Shown: one piece after another, positions 1 through 10,754 of the stretch
How positions within the stretch are numbered: the first letter of the stretch is position 1
How the letters are laid out: each line of letters starts with the position of its first letter
Assembly (NCBI GenBank): GCA_964016885.1
Contig: OZ024743.1
Location: forward strand, 20,125,295 to 20,189,294
Reading direction: 5' to 3'
Length of the DNA stretch: 64,000 bases
Origin: Eledone cirrhosa
Taxonomy: Eukaryota > Mollusca > Cephalopoda > Octopoda > Eledonidae
Position numbers and translations under genes: made by a program
Notes under the pieces: model-generated
What the model saw: only the letters and a program-made list of their open reading frames with translations
Database searches by the model: none
Told to the model about the DNA's origin: nothing

Positions 1-591
1 GAGACTTGGAAATAATTGTGGACAACAACATAAGCTGGGCCACTCATATAAACAGCAAAGTTGACATGGCCTGCAGATACTTCCAGTCGAGAGATATCCA
101 CATTATTATCCTTCTCTTCTCCACATTTGCCCAACCCCACCTTGAATACTATTGTCCACAGTGGTCTCCCCACAGAAAACAAAGTTTCATGAAAATTGAA
201 TCTCCTCAACGTTCAATCACGAAAAAGATAGATGGCATGTCAGGCCTTGACTATTGGAGTCGACTAGAAAAACTCAAACTTTATTCACTTCAACACCACC
301 ATGAGCGCCACATTATCTACATGATGTGGAAAATATTCTATCAGCATTGCCCAAATGATGTTGGCATCACCTTTAAAGTACACCCAAGGTACTATCCAGC
401 CACAACAAAAATTACACTCGCATCTCATAACAACAATATGGCACAATTATTTCACCTTAATTGGCCCCGCTCTTTTTAACATTTCACCAAAACACATTAA
501 AACAGATACAGACCCCAGTTCAAGGAGTCTTTGGACAAAATCCTTCAAGAAATCTCGAATAAACCTCCTACACCCAAATATGTCACTGTAA
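1..591 (+). pseudogene. CR1/jockey-like LINE reverse transcriptase, C-terminal fragment
   Basis: This is the C-terminal (thumb and linker) part of a non-LTR retrotransposon reverse transcriptase, cut by the window edge. An open frame from base 6 to 479 starts with a D/E-IIVDNNISW-like segment. It then shows FSTFAQPHLEYYCPQWSPH, the signature after the palm domain in jockey/CR1 polymerases, followed by an MKIESPQR stretch and a YWSRLEKLKLYSL block. A frameshift near base 450 moves the match to the next frame, which ends at 591 after GPALFNISPKHIK. The catalytic YADD motif would lie upstream of the window. The copy is not functional as seen, because the 5' part is absent and the frame is broken. 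The family call rests on recalled jockey/CR1 C-terminal patterns; clade assignment is inference. Confidence 0.8.
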
Positions 592-700
592 ACAGTAACT
601 CCCTACTTGAGTGAGCCATGGTATCCAGATCCTGATTTGAAAGACTTCGCCAGGTGGTGCTATTAAGTTAGACATGGCCTGGGCCAATACTGACCAAAAC

Positions 701-730
701 TTATCAAAGTTATCAAAGTTATCAAAGTTA
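701..730 (+). repeat. Short tandem 3' tail of the CR1-like LINE
   Basis: Three head-to-tail copies of TTATCAAAG-type units end the LINE copy and run straight into a (TA)n tract. CR1-group LINEs usually end in short tandem repeats rather than poly(A), so this is taken as the true 3' terminus. Confidence 0.65.
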
Positions 731-753
731 TATATATATATATATATACATAT

Positions 754-1090
754 ATATCACAGAAAAAAAGAGAATCAGTGTTGTGACGAATGGAATTTAT
801 TGGACATATTACAGTCGTTTCTCTGGCGACCAGCTCAAGGCACGATCGATGTGATGATCGAACCTGACTCTGAAAATCACAAGGTCCTCAGATACGTTCT
901 TGATTCTACGAGGCAGATTATGAAAATCTGCCTCGTAGAAACAAGAACGTATCTGAGGACCTTGTGATTTTCAGAGTCAGGTTCGATCATCACATTGATC
1001 GTGCCTTGAGCTGGTCGCCAGAGAAACGACTGTAATATGTCCAATAAATTCCATTCGTCGCAACACTGATTCTCTTTTTTTCTGTGATAT
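754..1090. repeat. 337-bp near-perfect palindrome (foldback element)
   Basis: The two arms of about 168 bp pair symmetrically around base 922 with no indels and only about five mismatches; the loop is essentially absent. The left flank is a (TA)n tract and the right flank leads into an (ATGT)n microsatellite. Each arm ends, read outward, in a motif with GAAAC followed by GTC and then AATAAA (plus strand 1,003-1,048, mirrored at 796-841). That layout resembles the hammerhead-bearing ends at 3.2 and 4.9 kb, although the core is non-canonical. A transcript of either strand would form a very long hairpin. Confidence 0.85.
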
Positions 1091-1629
1091 CATACTCAGC
1101 TCTATGAGAGGATCGAGTGCTCGAACAGTATGTATGTATATATGTATGTATATATATATGAATGTATGTATGTATATATATATATGAAATAATTTTAAAT
1201 GATATATTGAGAAACTAAACAGGCTTCAGTACATAATATATACATATATAAACAAATACCATCATCATCATTTTTATGCCCACTTTACCATGCTATATTT
1301 TAAATACTTTAGCATTTAAAACATTAATACATTGTCTAAATGAACTCTGGTGAGTAGAGTGTAGAAACTTATTTCCTTTTATCTAAGTAGCAAAATAGCT
1401 ATAATGTTTATATTGGTAAGTAGCTCCCAGGAGAGCTAGTCAGTAAAAGGTCTTCAGAGAAGAAACCCTTCTGAAACAAATGTTTCAGACTTTAATTTCT
1501 TTATGTAGAAATACATATAAAGTATGTGTCTTTAGAAAATGTTTAGTGAAATTTGAAAATCAAATTAGATTTTGCTGTAATTTTGACTAAATAAAATATT
1601 TTGATATGCCAATCTTTTTCCTTTCAGTG
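1091..1629. other. Non-coding stretch with (ATGT)n/(TA)n and a small LINE tail scrap
   Basis: Microsatellite ATGTATGTATAT fills about 1,128-1,186. CATCATCATCATTTTTATGCCC at about 1,262-1,290 looks like a minus-strand scrap of the RTE-like LINE tail. No gene is seen in the rest. Confidence 0.4.
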
Positions 1630-2577
1630 ACAGAGGAGTTCAAGACAGGCTGCCCATGGGAACTCCTATACGCAGACGACCTGACACTCATAGCGGAATC
1701 AATGGCCGAGCTAGAGAAGAAATTCCAAACATGGAAGCACGGCCTAGAATCAAAAGGACTTAAAATTAACCTGGCTAAGACCAAAGTACTAGTTTGTAGG
1801 AAAGAAAACAAGGCGGCGGTCCCTTCTGGGAAATGGTCGTGCTCGGTGTGTAGGAAAGGCGTAGGTAGAAACTCCATTTTATGTCCTAAATGCAAAGTAT
1901 AGGTGCATAAAAGATGTAGTGGGATCACAGGTAAGCTAACTAAGAACATAGATTTTACATGTGGCCGGTGTTCTGGTGCAATAAGTAGCAGCAAGTGCCC
2001 ACAAAATACTAGCTCTTTCAATTGCGCAGAGGGTTCTATAGAAATAGTGGACAGCTTCCGTTACCTGGGCGATAAAATCAGCAGTGGGGGAGGGTGCTCT
2101 GAAAGTACTGTAGCTAGAGTCAGAACTGGTTGGAAAAAGTTCAGAGAGCTTATACCACTATTAGCTGCTAAAGGGTTCTCCCTAAAAATGAAAGGCAGGT
2201 TGTACGATGCCTGCATACGAACAGCAATGCTGCATGGCAGTGAGACCTGGGCATTGTGTGCAGAGGATATACGCAGACTAGAGAGGAACGAAGCTTGCAT
2301 GCTCCGCTGGATGTGTAACAGTAATATACGTGAACGGCAAAGCATAAACGAACTAAGGAAAAAATTAGAGATAAGAGGGATCAGATGTTGTTTACTTGAG
2401 AGAAGGCTACGTTGGTATGGACACGTGATGCGCATGAAAGTCGATAGCTGTATAACAAAGTGCAGGGCAATAAAGATAGACGGTAGTCACGGAATAGGCA
2501 GACCTAGAAAAACCTGGGACGAGCTGATAAACTCCGACATCACATACTTACACCTCTCCAAGACAATGTCACTGGAC
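1630..2577 (+). pseudogene. RTE-like LINE reverse transcriptase, copy A (5'-truncated, one stop)
   Basis: The protein match begins at TEEFKTGCPW, just before the catalytic YADD. It continues through the KTKVLV segment, a PHD-type zinc finger, the YLGDKIS block, and the C-terminal linker with MLHGSETWAL, RLRWYGHVMRM and GRPRKTWDELI. One stop codon (1,900-1,902) interrupts the zinc finger, where the related copy at 33 kb has Trp. Otherwise the frame is open to about 2,577. The fingers domain and endonuclease are missing, as is typical of target-primed 5' truncation. The truncation point sits on a pyrimidine-rich TTTTTCCTTTCAG that would pass as a 3' splice site. The clade (RTE/Jockey-like) is inferred from the C-terminal motifs. 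Confidence 0.85.
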
Positions 2578-2935
2578 CCACCACCACCCCCACCCCATCC
2601 ACACCACCCCGTTCTATGTAAAGTTATGTTGGTGCCGCGCCATCCAGGCCGAAACAAATGAGATCGTGTAGGTGTCACGACAAAAAAACACACAGTCCAC
2701 GCTGTAATGTGGCCGTGTAGGCAACACGGTAAAAACCTCCCAGACCCACACTGTAAATGTGGTTGGTGTTAGGAAGGGCATCCAACTGTAGAAAACCTGC
2801 CAGACAGTCCTATGCGAGCAAGACAATCACTCTTGCCTCAAGTGGGACTACCCCCGTCCAAACCCATGCAAGCGTGGAACACGGACGTTAAACGTTGATG
2901 ATGATGATGATGATGATGATGAGCTCATATACCCC
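2578..2935 (+). repeat. 3' UTR and (GATGAT)n tail of LINE copy A
   Basis: After a C-rich segment come the units CACTGTAAATGTGG and GGAAGGGCATCCAACTGTAG. Then follow the CCCATGCAAGCGTGGAA motif, ACGGACGTTAAACG and a (GATGAT)n tail. The same order recurs after LINE copies C and D and in the tRNA-headed SINEs. Confidence 0.8.
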
Positions 2936-2969
2936 ATTATCAAACTATTTTATTTAGTCAAATATTTTA

Positions 2970-2998
2970 TTTAGTTATATATATATATCTATCTCTAT

Positions 2999-3076
<78 letters not shown>
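2970..3076. repeat. (TC)n-(TA)n microsatellite
   Basis: Uninterrupted CT dinucleotides followed by a long TA run, immediately downstream of the LINE tail. Confidence 0.95.
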
Positions 3077-3080
<4 letters not shown>

Positions 3081-4688
3081 GTTAAAATACTGGAGTGTGT
3101 TAGAGTTAAACACCCTCTTCGTATTATAGAAATGACAGTAAAAGGTATAGCTCAATGTAGTTAAACAGAGCCGAAAAATTAAGAGAGTAAAACAAAGAAG
3201 CCTTCAATACATCAAAAGTCTTTATTAGCCGACAATGTTTCGTCCTATTAAGGACTCATCAGGGCAATTAAAACAACAAGAAGTAATATCGGCAGATACA
3301 AGCCGGAAGCTCCGAAGAATATGGAGTGTACATACACTGAAGTATTACAAAAAATATATGATAAAAATTACTAAGGATGTATATGACACTAAGAACCATA
3401 TTACAAATATAGTCCAAAGCAAAAACTAGAGCTAAACAAAGGTGGTTATATAGAGCAGGAATTATATATAATACAATATAATATACTATAATATACCTTT
3501 ACCAACATTAAAATTACAATAAAAATCAAAAGATACAATATGCATATGTATATATGTGCGCACACGTACACACACACATACACATACAACAATACACACA
3601 TCCATCCTCAACTGCACAAATTAAACCTTATTAAGAATTTGAATATAAAAATAAGCATGATAGGAATGAAAATAATAATAATAATAATAATACTAATACA
3701 TCTACCCAATATACATGAGGTAATAATATGATATAATTATAGGTAGTACATAGGTAATAATATGATATAGTTATAAGTAGCACATATAATAATGAATAAT
3801 ACAATTATATACTATATAATACAATATAATAGAATAGATAATCTCCGGTTAATTTACACAAACAATATAGATGTCACAATAATAATATAATAATAATATT
3901 TACAATATACAATATACTAACATTCTAAATGTACTCAAGTTAACAAGTCAATTCATACTGGGTTACAGAGTAGGTGAGGAAAAATAAAATGTACAATACC
4001 TCAAAAAAATTTTGATGATACAGAAGTACAAACATCTTACAAGATATATAAGGTTTAACATATCATAATGTTACATATAATTAACGGTAAATAATAAGGA
4101 TCAATATTACAATAAAAAATAAAAAATACAATATAATATAATATATTATATAAAATAAAATTAATACAATATAATATATAATTACTTATAATTACAAGGT
4201 TGGTAGACAGACATGTACATGGATGAGTGAGTGAGTGCCAGACAGTAAATAGTAAATATAATGCACAGTAGTATTACAAAGTATAGAATAATATAAATAA
4301 ATAGAATAATATAAATAAATAGAATCAACCGGAAATTAAAAAATTAAAAAACAAAAACAAACGTATACATTTAGGTCTCACATGCAGTTAAGTAGTTAAG
4401 TAAAAGCTAAGGAAACAACCCCTGTAAATGACTCGAAAACCCTATTTGATAAATTAATATTAAAAATATTTAAACTATCCTATTGGATAGTATAATATTG
4501 GCTATAGTTTAAGTCATTAAAGTTTATAAACTTAATATTTTGTTCCAAATGTTTACAAAAAGGAATGAAAATTTTATATATATATATATATATATAAAGA
4601 GAGAGAGAAACTGCTGTCCGAATTATACCGTCTCCCCATGAATTGAGTACTTCCATGATTAGGGTTCTCTTTAGTCTCAGCACCACAG
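3077..4688. other. AT-rich non-coding block around the hammerhead
   Basis: Very AT-rich, with (ATA)n at 3,668-3,692, a duplicated AGAATAATATAAATAAAT at about 4,285-4,322, and (TA)n near 4,578. No coding frame is supported. It probably belongs to the hammerhead-bearing element read on the minus strand, but no reverse transcriptase was found in it. Confidence 0.4.
3228..3265 (-). ncRNA. Hammerhead ribozyme, canonical core
   Basis: Read on the minus strand, the element runs in this order: stem I strand GCC (3,265-3,263), core CTGATGA (3,262-3,256), stem II GTCC...GGAC with loop TTAATA, core GAAA, then C-ATT-G closing a very short stem III. The cleavage triplet GTC (3,233-3,231) is followed by GGC (3,230-3,228), which pairs with the opening GCC. 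Every invariant hammerhead position (C3 U4 G5 A6 N7 G8 A9, G12 A13 A14, U16.1 H17) is present, so cleavage is predicted between 3,231 and 3,230. AATAAA follows directly on the same strand. A minimal stem III is typical of hammerheads in Penelope-like elements and animal retrozymes, as I recall that literature. Activity is inferred. Confidence 0.8.
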
Positions 4689-4689
4689 A

Positions 4690-5445
<756 letters not shown>

Positions 5446-6454
5446 TTACGTACAACCTACCATACATCTTGCTTATATATATATATGTGCATGTGTGTGT
5501 ATGTATGTGTGTGTATGTGTGTGTGTGTGTGTGTACACACACATATATGATTGCTTTAAAATTGCTATTCTAACATCTTAGTATATACATTTTGTTTAAG
5601 TAAAGTCTACATAGAATTCAGTCTGTGTTTATAGTTCAAAGCAGACACACTTCACAATATATAACATTAATTGAATGATGTAAAAAAATGTTGATAAGAT
5701 AAGTCTACATTTAACAGAATGCGAAAAGTAAATATGAAAATATTGATATTATATATAGACTTTTCTAACAGCATGAACAGAGAACAAATATTGAAAAGAC
5801 TGTTATTTTAATTAAAGATTAATCACTGAAATATGCTATTTAAATGTGTGAGATACCTTTTGGTAGAGCATTTTTTAAAGTTGTAGTTTGTTGACTTTTT
5901 TAAAACATATATGATGATGAGGAATGTTACTGCTTTTGATTGTTGCAAGTAATTTTCTACTTAAAAATCAGTTGTCAAATCAATAAATATAGTTGTAAAT
6001 AAGATGATGAATAATTCTAAACCAATAGATCATTCAGTTGCATGATTATTGTCCTATGAGTTTAGCTCATTTAATTGCTGACGACATATATTCATAATTT
6101 GTGTGAAATCTCCCAAAAGTCAGACAAATTGTTGTCTCTTTCTCCAGCATAATATCCAAGAACTATTTTTTACCATTCTATGGACATTTTGAAAATAAAT
6201 GATGATGACAGATAAGTCAAAATAAATTAATAAATAAATGTATTTTGTAGTTGATCTATAAAATATATATATATAATTGCCCACTTTGTTGACATAACTT
6301 TAGATGTATCTTACTCTTCATATATTGTTTGAATTTTATTTTTCTTTGAGTCATGAATGAGAAAACTCATGATGTTCTGTTAAGGAACAAAAGGTACCAC
6401 AATTAACGTATAGGAATAGATATGCCGAATCCTTGCATGTCATAAGAAATGATT
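5446..6454. other. Non-coding stretch
   Basis: A (TG)n run with an inverted (AC)n end lies at 5,488-5,545. The rest is AT-rich DNA with no supported gene. Confidence 0.4.
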
Positions 6455-6560
6455 AAAATGCTGGTGTCAGGAGGGCATCTGGCTATAAAACATTGCCTCA
6501 AAAAGCTCTGTCCAACCCATATCAGCATGGAAAGTCATCATAAAAACGATAATAATTTTA
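6455..6560 (+). repeat. Degenerate RTE-like LINE/SINE tail
   Basis: GGTGTCAGGAGGGCATCTGG and CCCATATCAGCATGGAAA match the shared tail at low identity. Confidence 0.55.
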
Positions 6561-6848
6561 TTGCCGAATGAAACAGAATATATTCTGTAGAAGTTGTTCC
6601 TCAATGAAATAAAAATCCTGGGAGGAAACATAATAGTACCACTGATGATGTCACAGGTGCGTAATGAAAGAACTTTGATAGACTATATATATGTATTTAT
6701 ATCTATATTTTTAACCATTGGTCAATCAATGATAAACATTGATTGTCAAATAAATGAACTATGGAGATATAAGATATACAGAAGTGAAAACCAATCCAAA
6801 CCAAACAGTGAGGATGTTTTATTATTATTTCTGGCAATATTATAATAA

Positions 6849-7613
6849 TATGACCCTCCCCAAATATAACAATATATATATATATATATATTTATATTTC
6901 GTTTCTGAATTTGTTTAGCAAAATTCTTTATCTGAAAACGTGTGTTGAAACCGATATTGTTATGCTTTGGGAGGGTCATGTTGCCAATAAGAAACACATG
7001 CACCAGTTGCTTTCACTCCAATTTATTATAAATTAAATTTATAAATTTAAGAATTTATAAATTTAAGAATTTATAAATTTCCGGTTGGTTGGTTGGTTCC
7101 AATATCCGGTTGGTTGTGTGTTGTGTGCTTAGTTTGCGCATGTGTTACATCCGGGTGTCTGTGTTTGTTTATTTATTTGTTTATTTACATGTTACTGGTT
7201 GTTGTCTGTTCTATGTGTGTGTGTGTTTTCATTTTGTCCTTAATTGTAAGTTGTGATGTTGCTATTCCATTCATGTTTTCTATTTAATTTTGGTTGGAGT
7301 TCATTTATGTTTATTGCCTCTGTGATTTGTCTAAACATTGCGCAAACTAAGCATACAACACACACAAAAACAAGATGGCGTAGAACAAAGGAGAGGCACA
7401 AAAACAAAGAAAAGAATCCCCAGTCACTGAAGAGGTCACAGAATGTGTGACGAAAGAACTTTGACAATATATGAACAACTGTCCGGCTGTGGAATCAACC
7501 AACCAACCAGAAATTTATAAATTCTTAAATTTATAAATTTAATTTATAATAAATTGGAGTGAATGCAACTGGTGCATGTGTTTCTTATTGGCAACATGAC
7601 CCTCCCAAAGCAT

Positions 7614-7625
<12 letters not shown>
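6849..7625. mobile_element. Inverted-repeat element X (probable Penelope-like/retrozyme ends)
   Basis: The left arm 6,955-7,099 and right arm 7,491-7,620 are inverted copies. They share TATTGTTATGCTTTGGGAGG, a CCAATTTATTATAAATT block and a GGTTGGTTGG run; the left arm has an extra 16-bp AAATTTAAGAATTTAT unit. Inside, GTGCTTAGTTTGCGCA (about 7,126-7,141) is mirrored near 7,336-7,360. A further partial end lies at 6,849-6,874. The right half carries a hammerhead-like motif. A homologous copy lies at 62,575-62,800. No transposase or reverse transcriptase ORF is present, so this is a non-autonomous or 5'-truncated inverted pair. Confidence 0.65.
7423..7466 (+). ncRNA. Hammerhead-like ribozyme motif in element X
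   Basis: The order is GTCA (stem I), CTGAAGA (core with N7=A), GGTCAC-AGAATGT-GTGAC (stem II, five pairs plus one unpaired G), GAAA (core), GAA-CTT (two-pair stem III), then TGAC, which pairs with the opening GTCA. All conserved core residues are present. Stem II is slightly imperfect and the stem III loop is tight, so activity is uncertain. The homologue at 62.7 kb has AAAA for GAAA. Confidence 0.55.
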
Positions 7626-7629
<4 letters not shown>

Positions 7630-7645
<16 letters not shown>

Positions 7646-7939
7646 TAAGAAATTGATGGGACTAGCATAAGGTTTTCCTGCTAGTACTCAAAAGGTAAGG
7701 TTATGTAAAAATCCCAGAGTAGCCACAAAGTTATTTGCCTCAATACAACACAAGTAAATGGGTTCAATAAATTTATACCTGTACTCGAGTAAATATATGT
7801 TGTCAACTACCCTTCCATCTAAATCCAGAGGCAAAATAAAATTGGACGCAAAGGATTTTAAAAAACCCGGCACTCCATTTTTTATGATGATTACAATTCC
7901 AGTTGATATGATCAACAGAACAGCTTGCTCATGAAATTA
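7630..7939. other. Unassigned sequence
   Basis: After a (TA)n tract there is about 300 bp with no recognisable gene or repeat family. Confidence 0.3.
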
Positions 7940-8190
7940 ACGTACAACTGTTTGATCATTGCACAGACACGCATACCCCTAAATTAGTTCTCAAGAATAT
8001 TCAGAATGGTAGAGAATGTGATTAGCCTAGCGCTTCAAATTACAAGTACAACTCATTTTTGCCAGGTGAGTGAACTGGAACTACTTGAAATAAAGTGTCT
8101 TGTTCCAGAACATAGCATGCCACTGGGAATTGAACACCCGTGAGTCAAATATCCTAACCATTAAGCCACACACCTTCACACAAATGATAT
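7940..8190 (-). repeat. tRNA-related SINE (second subtype), minus strand
   Basis: The complement has a tRNA-like head (CCTAACCATTAAGCCACACA at 8,153-8,172 is its complement). It continues with the conserved TTTCAAGTAGTTCC-type spacer and a body that recurs at 60,345-60,530 (CATTGCACAGACAC). Diverged. Confidence 0.65.
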
Positions 8191-8620
8191 AACACACTAC
8201 ATATCACACCATGCTTTTGGCATTCTCTTGTGATGTGCTGTAATTGCTCCTTCAGTCAACTGATGATTTCTTCCAGGTAGTCAACCAAGTACAATGGTCA
8301 TGTCTGTGCCACTAAAAGTTTGATGCCCTACACTGCTCTTACTTCTGCTAAAACCAATGTGGGGCCACTTTCATGTGTAATCAGCTACTGGAAGCCCAGA
8401 TGAGTATGAAATAAGTCCTGAAAAGGCTATATATTCTAGCCAGAATTAGTGCCCCTCCCTGACAGCCTATATATTCCTATATTTATGATATTTATATAGG
8501 CATATTCAGTATATATATACATATATACACAAATATATATATATTTAATACATTAACAGAGAAAGTCTTAAGCGATACTCTGACCAACTCCATCTCACTC
8601 AACAAACATTAGGATATACC
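8191..8620. other. Unassigned sequence
   Basis: No gene is supported. It contains TATATATTCTAGCC/TATATATTCCTA duplications and (TA)n near 8,510-8,545. Confidence 0.3.
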
Positions 8621-8647
8621 TAATGGAGGCATATGGCTATGGAGGCA

Positions 8648-8965
8648 TATGGCTTAGTGGTTAAAACATTGGCCTTGCAATCGAAAGGTTGTGAGTTCAA
8701 TTCTCTTGAGCAAGAGACTTTATTTCACATTGTTCTAGTTTACTCAGCTGTAGAAATGAGATGATAGGGACAGGGGTCCCTATCATTCCACTGCAAAGTG
8801 GTCATGGAGGTGTCACGGCAAAAAAGCACCCAGCACTCACTGTAAATGAGGTTTGTGTTAGGAAGGGCATCCAGCTGTAGAAATCAAGCCAGTATCAGTT
8901 CCCGTCCCACCCTTGCAAGCAGAGAAAAGTGGACGTAAAATGATGATGATGATGATGATGATGAA
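8648..8965 (+). mobile_element. tRNA-headed SINE with LINE 3' tail (SINE-C)
   Basis: The A-box-like TGGCTTAGTGGTTAAAACA and B-box-like TTGTGAGTTCAATTC form a Pol III tRNA-type head. A tRNA-unrelated body (AAGAGACTTTATTTCACA, CAGCTGTAGAAATGAGATGA) follows. The 3' third is the tail of the RTE-like LINE: GTCATGGAGGTGTCACGGCA, GGAAGGGCATCCAGCTGTAG and an (ATG)n end. Confidence 0.85.
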
Positions 8966-9011
8966 CCCTCTTTGGATTTTAGTCTTCACATTTATTATTA
9001 TTACTATATAT

Positions 9012-9048
9012 CATCATCATCATCATCATCATCTTCGTTTAATGTCCA
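9012..9048 (-). repeat. Short LINE/SINE tail scrap
   Basis: (CATCAT)n followed by CTTCGTTTAATGTCCAT is the complement of the shared 3' terminus. Confidence 0.55.
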
Positions 9049-9126
9049 TTTATATATATATATACATATATCATCATGATATGTCCTCTTTTTGATTGTA
9101 ACAGTACCAATGTTATATATTTTCCC

Positions 9127-9720
9127 CAGGAAGGATCCATAGAAGTGGTTGATAGCTTCTGCTATTTAGGTTATTTAATTATCAGCAGAGGAGAGTGCTC
9201 AAAGAGTAAAGAGGCTAGAATAAAGATAGGATGGAAGAAGTTCGGGGAACTAATACCTCTGTTGACAACAAAAGATTTCTCCTTCCAAATGTGTATGCCT
9301 CCTGTTGAATGCCAACTATGCTGCATGGTTCTGAAACATGAGCAGTGATTGCAGAAGATATGCACAGGCTGGAGACAAATGAAGCAAGTATGTTTCAATG
9401 GATGGGTAATGTTCATGTAAGAGAATGACAAAGCTTGGATGAACTGAGTATAAAAGGAATCACAACTAGTGTGCAAGAGAAAAGATTGCATTGGTATGGA
9501 CATGACAAAGTGCCAAGAAATCCCAGTGGAAGTAAGTCACAGTAGAAGAAGGCTAAGGAAGTCCTGGGCAGAGTTGGTGTGAGCTAATCTGAAATGATTG
9601 AAGCTCACAGTAGAGATGACAAAGGATCGTAATGAGTGGAGAGATGCTGTGCTGAAAAGGACCTGCCCAACCCATGCAAGTATGGAAAAGCAGATGTAAA
9701 AACCATGATGATGCATATAT
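9127..9720 (+). pseudogene. RTE-like LINE copy B, degraded C-terminal part
   Basis: The frame from 9,130 reads GSIEVVDSFCYLGYLIISRG and then RIKIGWKKFGELIPLLTTKDFS, matching the linker region of the copy at 33 kb. Frameshifts follow from about 9,300. The later segments, the remnants of the WYGH and TWDE blocks, are scattered over three frames. The 3' UTR is short, ending CCCAACCCATGCAAGTATGG. It is older than copies A, C and D. Confidence 0.75.
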
Positions 9721-9830
9721 ACATACCTATGTATATATGTATGCATATATGTATTTATGTGTGTGTGTGCGTGTATGTATGCATGCATGTATGTGTCTGT
9801 GTATGTATGCATGCATGTGAAGTGTCTTTG
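9716..9830. repeat. (TATG)n/(GCATG)n microsatellite
   Basis: Alternating TATG, TGTG and GCATGCATG repeats. Confidence 0.9.
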
Positions 9831-10540
9831 AACTTAATTTGTTGGAGTGCTCACCATACATTTAAACCTTTCATAATGACCTGGGACTAAACAACCACCT
9901 TAATACATTCAATTTATTTTGACCATGGAAGTCAAAATTACTCTGCCTTCCTCTGTCTGTTTATCCTTTAAAGGATTCTAACCCTACAACTTAATTATTG
10001 TTTAGTTGCTATAAAACCAACTTCTACAATAAAAATATGATAGATGTGCCTCTGTGTGGTCACTTGGTATACCAGAAATAGCAGTCAATTTTTCTGCAAA
10101 TCACTGTTTACTATCTTAAAGACAGGATAGTAGTAGCTGAAATGCTTTAATCATAGATTTGTACAATTATGGCTTCCCTGGGGTTAAATAAAAACAATGA
10201 CAAGTGTTCCTCCAATTTTTTTATTCGCATGGGAAAAGGAAAATAAGTAGAAATAACTTTTTTTACATCATTTATGTATCTACTTTTTACATGAGTGATG
10301 TATTTTCTAAGTTTACATCTATATATTCAGTAAGCTGATAAAAAATAAAGATATTTCGCTAGAAGAAAGAAGAAACTCTAAAGGCAAAATAACAAATGGT
10401 TTTAATAAACTGATATGTAGGTAGGGCTTACAAGAGAACTGATAATTGATTTGCTCAAAATTCAGTAGAACAAAAGTTAAAATGTTACTTGCAGAAATTC
10501 TTCAACTGTTTTCTTTTTTCTTTTCTTTCTTTTAAATAAG
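9831..10540. other. Unassigned AT-rich sequence
   Basis: No supported gene. A T/C-rich tract at 10,509-10,535 precedes the possible exon below. Confidence 0.3.
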
Positions 10541-10739
10541 ACAAATGGCAACAGTAGTACTACAGTCTTTTTTCCCCCCTGCAACAAGTATGAAACCCTC
10601 GAAACTAAGAAAGAAAAAAGCCAACATTCAAAATAATCAATTTGTGCACATATTCAGTAGAGGTAATGAAAAAATTCCAATTTCAACACAGACATCAATG
10701 ATAGAAGAATTAAAAGGATGCTTCGTAAAATTAATCTGA
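10541..10739 (+). other. Possible 3'-terminal exon, unidentified
   Basis: A strong polypyrimidine tract ends in AAATAAG, followed by 66 open codons rich in Lys (SKLRKKKANIQ) to a TGA. AATAAA occurs about 10 bases after the stop. I do not recognise the peptide. The combination could be chance in AT-rich DNA. Confidence 0.2.
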
Positions 10740-10754
10740 AAAATGCCAATAAAC

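Noticed and set aside
3235..3429. 64-codon plus-strand frame over the hammerhead
   Set aside because: It lies antisense to the ribozyme in AT-rich DNA and shows no domain; chance open frame.
7688..7915. 75-codon minus-strand frame
   Set aside because: No recognised domain or splice sites; left unassigned.
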